Source: Chiridota heheva
Taxonomy: Eukaryota > Echinodermata > Holothuroidea > Apodida > Chiridotidae
Direction of reading: 5' to 3'
Assembly: GCA_020152595.1 (NCBI GenBank)
Contig: JAIGNY010001718.1
Coordinates: 595,852 to 659,851, forward strand
Length of the DNA stretch: 64,000 nucleotides
Part shown: one piece after another, positions 48,535-57,305 of the stretch
How the letters are laid out: the number at the start of each line of letters is the position of its first letter
Position numbering within the stretch: the stretch's first letter is position 1
Notes under the pieces: generated by a model
The model's database searches: none
What the model saw: only the letters and a program-made list of their open reading frames with translations
Told to the model about the DNA's origin: nothing
Position numbers and translations under genes: made by a program

Positions 48535-49255
48535 AGACTGTTTGCAGTCATGATGGCGTATGTGTGTAGGTATGTGTGTGATGCTGAGCTCATCAACATG
48601 ATATCTCAAGAACATTACAGTGAATTCATATAAAAAAACAGATAACACATGGTCCGTAAATATGGCCTTTTGTTTTTGGTGGTGATGTCGTGCATATTAA
48701 TGAGTAGGCGGGGCTTAATGTAAAAATCTTGAAATATTTATATTTTACAACTGCTTATATGTTTTCTGTTTTATTTGGTACAGTTTTGATGTCAGCTAGT
48801 GTGTACATGTTCGTGGTATAAAAAGCTTGGAATATCATTAATATGCATAGTGGACATAATGGGCGGGGCTTAATATGATTATGCTGAAAAGAGCTTGTAA
48901 ACATGATATCTCAATATTAGTACAGTGGATTTATATCACATTTGGTACACAAATAGCCCATGGCCCATAGATGTGTCCTATTGGTTTTGGTGGTGATATC
49001 ATGCATATTTATGAGTATAGGCAGGGCTTTATGTAAAAATCTTGGAATGCTCATATTTTAACAATGACACGTCTGAATTGTTTCATATTTGAAATAATTA
49101 TGTTGTTAGCAAGTGTATACAAGTTAATGAGATATGATTAGTTTAATTTAATTAATTGTAAAATTTCATTCTTGTAAGAACTGTATTTTAACATTTATTA
49201 TACAATAGTTCAAGTTAAAATTCTTATTCATTTTGGAACCTCAAAACCTTTGGTT
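48535..49255 (+). repeat. GGCGGGGCTT family copy
   Basis: It begins GCAGTCATGATGGCGTATGT, then ATATCTCAAGAAC, TGCATATTAATGAGTAGGCG, GGGCTTAATG, TTAATATGCATAGTGG, ATGGGCGGGGCTTAATATGA and GCTTGTAAACATGATATCTC. It ends near 49255 with ACCTCAAAACCTTTGGTTTT. It has two internal units. Confidence 0.78.
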
Positions 49256-50148
49256 TTTAGGTTCTATAAATAAAATGCAGAAATATTCATGTGGAGATAT
49301 TTGCATGTAAATAATTATATTGGAATTTATTTTTGCAATAATATAAGAGTCCTTGTGTTTATTTTTTCTGAGGTTCCAACAATTCATACTTCAAGTGTTG
49401 CTGCTTTAGTAATGTGACGTAACTGGATAAAGTGAATGTTATTGATATTAATAATGTTTTAATAATATCTTTCAATGAGAGGATAATATACACAGCTATA
49501 GATTAGTAAACCTATGAAGGCTTTGTTTGATGTAATTTTGTGAATTCAGTTAAGAGGATCAATTTTCAGCTATCAACGATTATAACCCAGTGGAAGTATA
49601 TTCTATTGTAAGCTTGTTATCTGTCAGTTTCTGTTATTATGACAGCACTATATCGTTGATTACCCTGCCTGTTACGTTATCACTATTATTGACAGTGATA
49701 AAAACGTGTTTATTGGTTGCTCAATGTCACTAACAATTTTCAGTTTTCATTTAAAACTCATAAACACAGTGAGAAAGCAGAGATAGTTGGCTTGTCATAA
49801 ACACTTGACACGTGTTCTTTTGTTTCTTTACCGTACTTATAGACAGGAAACAAGTTTCTGACAGTGAGATTTTTGATGTATTCCGGGCCTTGGTCCAAAG
49901 GGATTAGCAGAATTTGTATGTATGTTTAAGTATATAAAGGAAGTTGGGTTATTCGATGGATATCCTTAATGCTGTGGGAGCTCACGCTTCATGGACAAAT
50001 ACGTGTTTGTATAAAACTATTACTGAGGATGTACAACATGTGATAGAAGCAGTGGATATGTGTACAATGTTTTGATGACTGTTCTTGGTGAAAGTCATGG
50101 TGGGAAGGATTCATTTCAGGAGCTGTACTTGTAACAGATCTGCCCTGC
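49256..50148. other. No gene recognised
   Basis: AT-rich sequence without recognised coding or RNA features. Confidence 0.45.
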
Positions 50149-50664
50149 GTGCCTTGTAAGTATTGGTAGAGATTGTGCCTTATCGGTAGAGATTGTGCCT
50201 TGTAAGTATCGGTAGAGATTGTGCCTTGTAAATATCGGTAGAGTTTGTGCCTTGTAAGTATCAGTAGAGATTGTGCCTTGTAAGTATCGGTAGAGATTGT
50301 GCCTTGTAAGTATCGGTAGAGATCGTGCCTTGTAAATATCGGTACAGATTGTGCCTTGTAAGTATCGGTAGAGATTGTGCCTTGTAAGTATCGGTAGAGA
50401 TCGTGCCTTGTAAATATCGGTACAGATTGTGCCTTGTAAGTATCGGTAGAGATTGTGCCTTGTAAGTATCGGTAGAGATCGTGCCTTGTAAATATCGGTA
50501 GAGATCGTGCCTTGTAAGTATCGGTAGAGATCGTGCCTTGTAAGTATCGGTAGAGATCGTGCCTTGTAAGTATCGGTAGAGATTGTGCCTTGTAAGTATC
50601 GGTAGAGATTGTGCCTTGTAAGCATCGGTAGAGATCGTGCCTTGTAAGTATAGGTAGAGATCGT
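50149..50664. repeat. 26-bp minisatellite, ~20 copies
   Basis: The unit is GTGCCTTGTAAGTATCGGTA followed by GAGATY. One unit near 50177 lost 6 bp. The complementary strand has no stop in any phase, and 26 is not a multiple of three, so all three frames stay open (up to 231 codons) and read the same 26-residue peptide. This is a property of the repeat, not evidence of a protein. Confidence 0.95.
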
Positions 50665-51065
50665 TGTACAATAGGAGCTGCCATTTTTGCTCAGATTTTC
50701 ATTGAATACAATATACAGTATTTTGTTGCCATAAAGTGGTGGGTTTGGGGAGCAGGGTATTTTTTTTTTATATTTACGAATTGTGACTCATGGGAATTGG
50801 TTGGTAATGAGTGGCAGTATTGAAGACACGGAAAACAGACCCTCTGAATGCCCAGAACATACACGGAATTAAATGTTAAAAAGGTAAACGTGTCAAAAAT
50901 ATTAAAAGATTTTTGTAGTTGAGAATCTCACAAAGTGCCTTCATTATAAACAAACAACCATTTAGTTAGTTAAATTGTAGACCACCTGTCAAGAATTTGT
51001 TAAATCTGGTTTGCCAATTCCCGACTAATTTTGTACTACAATAATGTCCTGTGCAGGAGGGCATG

Positions 51066-51384
51066 TAAACAGAAATTTTAGCTTGCAGCATGCTTGCGAC
51101 AAGCTAACATTTTTAGCTTGTGCAAGCATGCTGCAAGCTCGCAGCAAGTGTGCTGCAAGCTCGCAGCAAGTGTGCTGCAAGCTAGTATTTTAAACTTGTT
51201 AGCTTGCGCAAGCCAGCAAAAAGTTTTGCTGGCTTGTGCAAGCTTGCAAATAGTTTTTGCTAGCTTATGCAAGCTAGTTTGTTCCAAATGCTATGCTGCA
51301 AGCGTGTAGCACTCTTGCACAAGCTAAAAATGTTAGCTTGTCGCAAGCATGCTACAAGCTAGCTGCAAGCTAATATTTCTGTAA
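51066..51384. mobile_element. Foldback element built of AGCTTGC palindromes, short form
   Basis: The ends are inverted: ACAGAAATTTTAGCTTGCAG at the left and the complement of ACAGAAATATTAGCTTGCAG at the right. Arms of about 70-85 bp share GCATGCTTGCGACAAGCTAA and CATTTTTAGCTTGTGCAA; the right arm has an ~11-bp insertion. The core is also palindromic, with CCAGCAAAA-AG-TTTTGCTGG and a 22-bp tandem TGCTGCAAGCTCGCAGCAAG-type repeat. There is no coding. I could not define a target duplication. Confidence 0.85.
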
Positions 51385-51828
51385 GGGTACAAATAGTAAA
51401 TGTAACCAATGCAAATTTGTTAGACTTAAGGCCTGCTATTGAATGGAAACGGAAATCCGCAAGGTTTGCTTTCAATAAGCACTTTGTTTGTTTTCAGCCA
51501 TTGGCTTACATGACAAAGTACTAATACTGAGAAAGATGCATGCTGTTTTGACCTTAAGGAGTATTTTTTTATTATTATTGTTGGTCGTACGTTTGTATGT
51601 AATTGCTATTGCGGGGTTAAAAGACTTGATTACTGGTCAGTACAGAGAGTGAAGCATAAATTATAGTAGTCAAAGCTTTCCTATATGGGAAACTTGATAC
51701 ATCATGCTTTGCTCAATTTCAGGCAGGACTAACCAGATCGCAAGGTCCACATGAACTATTCTTGACTGTACTTTACTTGCTGTCAATGGTGGTGTAGCCA
51801 GAGGATGAGGCCCCCTCCATGTTTTAAT

Positions 51829-51910
51829 CCATCGGTTGACATTGGTGCCATCAGTTGAGATTGGTACCATCGATTCAGATTGGTGCTATCGGTACATTTG
51901 CACCATCAGC
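51829..51910. repeat. 19-bp tandem repeat, ~4 copies
   Basis: CCATCGGTTGACATTGGTG, CCATCAGTTGAGATTGGTA and CCATCGATTCAGATTGGTG, followed by a 17-bp unit and a partial one. A similar CCATCGGATTGATGCC occurs near 35117. A short (GA)n run follows at 52102-52123. Confidence 0.7.
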
Positions 51911-52318
51911 TTCATTAATATGCGTGTGGTGCAGTAATCTTGGTGGAGACTAGTGCCAAGTGTCCAGTAATTATCTAATAAAATCTTATTTTGACAAGTA
52001 ATTGATCAAAACTTTCTCAGAAAAAGGGGTTCTTCGTTTAATATATTAAACATTTGTACGATTTTGTATTTAAATACATGAACTAATGAACTAAGACCCA
52101 CAGAGAGAGAGAGAGAGAGAGAGGGAGGGAGAGAAAGATCCTTTCTTTTAGACTACCCATATTTTTCAAAAAGTGACATTAAACCTATAACATGTAAGCA
52201 ATAAAACATGACTATATATTTTGTCCACATGTGTTTTCATGATTTTGTGTTTTGAATATTGTGTATTATATATAGCTCTCTTTGACATGAATTTTGACTT
52301 ATATAATATACTTTTTGT

Positions 52319-52405
52319 GAGAGCTTCCGGCGCCCCTGGACCCCTACCAGGGCTTTGCTCCTGGATCCCACCAGGGGGCTTTAAGCGGGCCTCTGGACCC
52401 CACGA
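52319..52405 (+). repeat. GC-rich dispersed repeat (GAGCTTCCG family), copy 2
   Basis: GAGCTTCCGGCGCCCCTGGA, CCCCTACCAGGGCTTTGCTC, CTGGATCCCACCAGGGGGCT and TTAAGCGGGCCTCTGGACCC. It matches 34912-34990 in the same orientation. Confidence 0.75.
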
Positions 52406-52721
52406 CAATAAGTTGAGGGAGTGACACCTTTGCTGTCACCTCGACTGCACCACTACAAGATCAAAGTTCCAAGTTGTTGTGATATAAGTGAATTTTGAGA
52501 AATAGTAGATGCAAGGTAGCCTGAGATCTGCATGTTATTCGATTGATTCAAGTTTGAACCACTGATGACCTCTGTTAGGGTCTTTAAATAGAAAAGATGT
52601 GATCTGAGAAATGGCTAAGTTTATCAGAATGTACATGTGTCAAAGTGACATGGATTGAAATATTGGGTATATTTGGGAATAGGAAGCAATGTTTTAATGA
52701 TTGCTTCAGGTTTACATTTAT

Positions 52722-52722
52722 G

Positions 52723-52758
<36 letters not shown>

Positions 52759-53790
52759 GTAATAATAAAAATACATAAATTTATATAGTGCTAATTTTGT
52801 AAAAACATTCAAAAGCGCTTTACATATAAGGAAATTAGATACGAAAACAAAAATAAGAATACAGAAATGACAACATAAATAGAAATACAATGGATCAAGC
52901 TGCACATTAGATTAATGTCTTTTTAAACAAAAAAGTTTTAAGCTTAGTTTTGAAGGAGGTCAGGGATATATTATCAATACATTTGAGTTCAGTTGGGAGT
53001 GAATTCCACAACCAAGGACCTTCATAAGCAAAGGCCCTTTCGCCAAGAGTTTTATGCTTAATACGCGGAACAAATAGGGACTTGAAACGAAAGTCATAGC
53101 GGGATGGTTTTTCAGCTACCATTTTACATAAATAATTTGGAGCAAGGCCTTTAATGCACTTGGAAACTTGTAAAATAATTTTATAATTAATTCTTTCTTT
53201 GAATGGTAAACCAGTGAAGGGACTTCAAAACAGCAGTAATGTGAGAAAATTTTGGTAGTCTGAAAATCAACCGAGCAGCACCATTAAGTATTCTTTTAAT
53301 TTTGTAAAGTTGATAATTAGGTAGTCCAACAAAAAGTGAATTACAATAATCAATGTGACTTATAACAAAAGCATTAATAAGGATTTTCATGGAATCTACA
53401 TTTAGATATTTGGCAATCTGACAAATGTTATAAAGACCATGATAAGCTTTGGAACAAACTTTTCCAATATGAATATTCATAGACATGTGATTGTCCAAAT
53501 AAACACCCAAATGTTTTACACTAACAAATGGTTTTATTTCAGCATCACCAACTTTGATGGATTGGACTCCAGCTTTAGCTAATTGCTGACGAGTGCCAAT
53601 TAGAAGAAATTCTGTCTTAGAGTCATTGATCATGAGATTATTCTTGATTATCCAAGACCTTATTTCAGCAATAAGAGATTGCATTGCCCCAACTGCCTCT
53701 TTCTCTGAGATAGAACTGGCAGTGAATGAGCAGTAAAGCTGAGTATCTTTAGCATAGCTATGGGCTTTACCCAATATATAAAAACAAATG
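52722..53790 (-). mobile_element. CR1/L2-like LINE, RT C-terminal half and 3' tail
   Basis: A 195-codon open stretch at 53187-53774 (-) begins SYAKDTQLYCSF, where the family has Y-A-D-D-T-Q-L-Y, so one catalytic aspartate is lysine. It continues WIIKNNLMINDSKTEFLLIG, VKHLGVYLDNHMSM, NAFVISHIDYCNSLFVGLPN and LQ/LHWFTIQ-like residues. A second stretch at 52907-53122 has ERAFAYEGPWLWNSLPTELK and SFKTKLKTFLFKK. The element ends at GCACTATATAAATTTATG and an (ATT)n tail at 52722-52768, shared with the copy at 39.9 kb. The upstream part is missing. Confidence 0.9.
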
Positions 53791-54008
53791 TATTTAAACA
53801 GTTAGGCCTGAAATTTTAAGAAAGTTGAAAAATGTTGATTTTTAAGAGATTTGTGTAATATTTTCCATGATTTTTAGATTATTCTTTAAATACATTTATT
53901 CTTCATGGTTATTTCAATAGTTGCAAAATTTTAAGCATTGTCATCCTATAGCAAAAGTATTCTTACAAAAAAATAGTGTTCACTTACTCAGTATGTGAAT
54001 TGTTTCCT

Positions 54009-55011
54009 TTACAGAAAAATCTTAGCTTGCGACAAAGTTAGTACTCTTGCCCAAGCTAGTACTCTTGCCCAAGCTAGTACTCTTGCCCAAGCTAGTACTC
54101 TTTTCCAAGCCAGAACTGCTAGCTTATAAGAAGCTTGCTGCAAGCTAATACTCTTGCCCAAACTAGTACTCTTGCCCAAGCTAGTACTCTTGCCCAAGTT
54201 AGTACTCTTGATCAAGCTAAAACTATTAGCTTTAACTACTCTTGCCCAAGCTAGTACTTTTCCCCAAGCTAGTACTCTTGTCCAAGCTAGAACTATTAGC
54301 TTATAAAAAAGCTTGCTGCAAGTTAATACTCTTGCCCAAGCTATAACTATTAGCTTATAAGAAGTTTGCTGCAAGCTAGTACTCATGCCCAAGTTAGAAC
54401 TATTAGCTTATAAGAAGCTTGCTGCAAGCTAGTGCTCTTGCCCAAGCTAGAACTATCAGCTTATAAGAAGCTTGCTGCAAGCTAGTACTCTTGCCCAAGC
54501 TAGTACTCTTGCCCAAGCTATAACTATTAGCTTATAAGAAGCTTGCTGCAAGCTAGTACTCTTGCCCAAGCTAGAACTATTAGCTTATAAGAAGCTTGCT
54601 GCAAGCTAGTAATCTTGCCCAAGCTAGAACTATTAGCTTATAAGAAGCTTACTGCAAGCTAGTAATCTTGCCCAAGCTAGAACTATTAGCTTATAAGAAG
54701 CTTACTGCAAGCCAGTACTCTTGCCCAAGCTAGAACTATTAGCTTAAAAAAAGCTTGCTGCAAGCTAGTAAGTACTCTTGCCCAAGATAGTACTCTTGGC
54801 TAGTACTCTTGCCCAAGCTAGTACTCTTGCCCAAGCTAGTACTCTTGCCCAAGCTAGTACTCTTGCCCAAGCTAGTACTCTTGCCCAAGCTAGTACTCTT
54901 GCCCAAGCTATAACTATTAGCTTATAAGAAGCTTACTGCAAGCTAGTACTCTTGCCCAAGCTAGAACTATTAGCTTATAAGAAGCTTGCTGCAAGCTAGT
55001 TTTTTCTGTAA
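54009..55011. mobile_element. Foldback element, expanded form with 18- and 35-bp alternating units
   Basis: The ends are TTACAGAAAAATCTTAGCTT and the complement of TTACAGAAAAAACTAGCTTG, the same terminus as the 51-kb element. Inside, an 18-bp unit (CTAGTACTCTTGCCCAAG) alternates with a 35-bp unit (CTAGAACTATTAGCTTATAA then GAAGCTTGCTGCAAG), giving a 53-bp higher-order period. The 18-bp unit also runs in homogeneous tracts near 54045-54105 and 54795-54905. Each 35-bp unit holds the palindrome AGCTTGC-T-GCAAGCT. No coding gene is present; the open frames are repeat artefacts. Confidence 0.85.
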
Positions 55012-55976
55012 GAGTTTTGTTAGATAATGTTTTAGTTTATACCAAAATTTGTGGTTTGTGGTTTTTTTTTTGTGATTGGTGTTCCTGTTATGTTTTCTCT
55101 CTGATAGCCCCATTTCCTTCCTTCGTTTCCGGACTTAAGATTCCCTGCCATATCTTGGTTTATGTACAATACATGCATGTGTGTATATAGTATTGCAAGT
55201 TTTCTTATTGGTTTATATGTTTGTGAAAAAGATAAAAAGTAAAGTGATTTGATACAGCATATTATTCACATTAAGGGTTGCTTGTTTAAATCTGTCTATA
55301 GACAAGACTAGTTCAAAAGGCATGATTGAGCTCTTATAAATGTCCCTTATTTTCCCTCTTGTTATGTATGCAAATGTTCTTTATACCTGGTTGATATGGT
55401 ATTTGACATTTCACTGACAGTGCTTAATTATTGTAAAGTAAAAAATGATACATTTTCATCCCGTTCTTAAGAAGAATTTTCAGGTGGCCCCCTTGTATGA
55501 AAACCATCACTTTTAGTTGCATGCTTTGTGTAACAAATTTGGACCCCAATTCACTTTTGCAAAAAGAAAGTCGAATAAGAAGTCTGTAATTAAGAATTAA
55601 AAACAAAACAATTAACATAATAATCTCTTTTACATTACAAAGCTATAAATAACATGCTCTTACTTTTCTACTGAATGCTATTTTAATCAGTAGGAAGGGT
55701 ATATCAAGAAAAATTGTGATAGTTATTAGAAAATATTGATACAACAACCCTCACTTATAGATAAAAATGTTGATACAACAACCCTCACTTATAGATAGGC
55801 ATGAGAAAAGCCATGCACCATGTTGTACAAACAAAAATTCATATTTGTTGGCTAAACCCATAAGTATATAAATGTGGTTCAAAAGTTGTTGTGAAAACTT
55901 CTTAGATTTAATTTTATTCAAAAATAAGAAAATATCTGTTTGATTTCGTCTAGAAAAGATTCTGTTAAACATGATT
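55012..55976. other. Intergenic or intronic sequence upstream of the sulfotransferase exon
   Basis: Probably intron of the sulfotransferase gene. A direct duplication of TTGATACAACAACCCTCACT (with TATAGATA) occurs at 55736 and 55771. No other feature was recognised. Confidence 0.45.
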
Positions 55977-55996
55977 TTTTTTGTCTATTTTTTCAG
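55977..55996 (+). other. Splice acceptor of the sulfotransferase coding exon
   Basis: A polypyrimidine tract TTTTTTGTCTATTTTTTCAG ends in AG at 55995-55996. Four bases later is CACC-ATG, a good initiation context. This implies an upstream non-coding exon and argues against the in-frame ATG at 55971, which lies inside the tract. Confidence 0.75.
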
Positions 55997-56000
55997 CACC

Positions 56001-57134
56001 ATGCAGACTCCTGGGATGTGCTATTGGCTGTTTAGTCGAAGGAAAGCGCTTTTGTTCCTCTGCCTACTAGCAATGTTTTTCATGCTGTTTAGTGCCCATG
56101 TAACATATTCTAGGAACATTCATAAAATCATATGTACAATGAAAAGTGCCAACAAGTATTACTTTGGAGACTACATTGCTCCCATAGCTGAGAGTGAGCA
56201 ACAACAAATTGTTACCGATGAAATCTATAATAATACTGGCCTTCGCGTGTCACAAGAGAATACCTCGCTGAAAAGACAAATATCATTCAGTAAACCTCTC
56301 GGTAAGCTAGATAAGAATATCTTTTCACACCCAAGGCGAATTCACAAGGCTGAAATGAAGGACTATAAGCGCCGATTACCACAGGCTCTTGTGATTGGAA
56401 TTCGTAAGTGTGGAACGAGAGCACTCCTTGAAATGCTTCGAATGCATCCTGATGTTGCCGTGGCAAATGCAGAACAGCATTACTTTGATGAATATTATTA
56501 CCGTGACCTTGATTGGTATCGCAAAAGGATGCCATACTCGTTATCGAGTCAGGTGACTATTGAAAAGACCCCCTCTTACTTTGTCATAGAAGAGGTTCCA
56601 TCGAGGGTTTACAAAATGAATCACAGTGTAAGGTTAATGGTGATTGTTAGGGACCCCGTCACAAGAACAATATCAGATTATGTGCAAATTAAAGAAACAA
56701 TGAGAAAAAATGGGAAGGCTTCACCTCCCTTTGAAGAACTTGTTCTAAAAGGCAATGAAATAGACTTAAATTATAAAGCAATCCAAGTAAGTATATACCA
56801 AAAACATCTTGAACGATGGCTCAAATATTTTCCTTTAGAACAAATGCATATAGTAGATGGCGACAAACTGATATCAGATCCATATCCAGAAATGAAGGAA
56901 GTTGAAACATTCATTGGTCTGGAAGATTATATTAGGTCAACAAACTTTGTGTATAACAGTACAAAAGGCTTCTATTGTATGAACAGCACAATTGTTACAA
57001 AATGTTTATCGGAGAACAAAGGTCGTGCCCATCCTGATATCAGTCCCATGATTGTAGAGAAGTTAAGAATGTTCTTCAAACCTTACAATGAATTGTTTTT
57101 TCAGCGAATAGGAAAGAGGTTTTCTTGGGATTAA
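56001..57134 (+). CDS. HS3ST5-like: Heparan sulfate glucosamine 3-O-sulfotransferase (HS3ST5-like), single coding exon
   Basis: This Golgi type II membrane enzyme transfers sulfate from PAPS to the 3-OH of glucosamine in heparan sulfate. The protein has 377 residues: a cytosolic R13-R-K15, a membrane anchor at about 16-34, a stem to about 122, then the sulfotransferase domain. The 5'-phosphosulfate loop is IGIRKCGTRALLEML (132-146), with K136 and R140. E158-Q-H160-Y-F-D163 has the same spacing from the loop as the family's E-x-H-F-F-D catalytic site. The 3'-phosphate site is R217 to S225 in RDPVTRTISDY. C326 and C335 match the conserved disulfide pair. The NHS, NNT, NTS and NST sites can be N-glycosylated. 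KRRLPQALVIG and KHLERWLKYFP recall HS3ST5. The loop has Cys137 where the vertebrate enzymes I recall have Gly. I chose the ATG at 56001 because it follows a splice acceptor in a CACC context. Confidence 0.93.
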   Translation: MQTPGMCYWLFSRRKALLFLCLLAMFFMLFSAHVTYSRNIHKIICTMKSANKYYFGDYIAPIAESEQQQIVTDEIYNNTGLRVSQENTSLKRQISFSKPLGKLDKNIFSHPRRIHKAEMKDYKRRLPQALVIGIRKCGTRALLEMLRMHPDVAVANAEQHYFDEYYYRDLDWYRKRMPYSLSSQVTIEKTPSYFVIEEVPSRVYKMNHSVRLMVIVRDPVTRTISDYVQIKETMRKNGKASPPFEELVLKGNEIDLNYKAIQVSIYQKHLERWLKYFPLEQMHIVDGDKLISDPYPEMKEVETFIGLEDYIRSTNFVYNSTKGFYCMNSTIVTKCLSENKGRAHPDISPMIVEKLRMFFKPYNELFFQRIGKRFSWD

Positions 57135-57152
57135 GGCGAGCGAAAGCTTGTG

Positions 57153-57305
57153 TTATCGGAAAACAAAGGTCGTGCCCATCCTGATGTCAGTCCCATGATT
57201 ATAGAGAAGTTAAGAACTTTCTTTAAACCTTACAATGAATTGTTTTTTCAGCGAAGTAGTAAAGAGGTTTTCTTGGGATTAAGGCAAACGAAAGCTTGTG
57301 TTATT
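57153..57305 (+). repeat. Tandem duplicate of the sulfotransferase 3' coding end
   Basis: Starting at TTATCGGA (57153), the sequence repeats the gene from 57006 onward: the region coding E-N-K-G-R-A-H-P-D through the stop and a few bases beyond (AAAGCTTGTGTTAT). The unit is about 147 bp. The copy has synonymous and conservative changes, plus a 1-base gain (CGAAGTAGTAAAGAG versus CGAATAGGAAAGAG). That gain shifts its frame, so it would end R-S-S-K-E-V-F-L-G-L-R rather than K-R-F-S-W-D. It lies in the presumed 3' UTR. Confidence 0.92.

Noticed and set aside
49989-50684. 231-codon open frame on the - strand (and 169- and 136-codon frames overlapping it)
   Set aside because: It is the 26-bp minisatellite read through; all three frames give the same periodic peptide because the unit lacks stops.
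51066-51384. hAT or TA-type target duplication for the foldback element
   Set aside because: I compared 8-bp and TA flanks of this and the 54-kb element; neither gives matching duplications on both sides.
55971-56000. Upstream in-frame ATG adding 10 residues to the sulfotransferase
   Set aside because: It lies inside the polypyrimidine tract of the splice acceptor; the ATG at 56001 has a CACC context and is followed by a normal membrane anchor.
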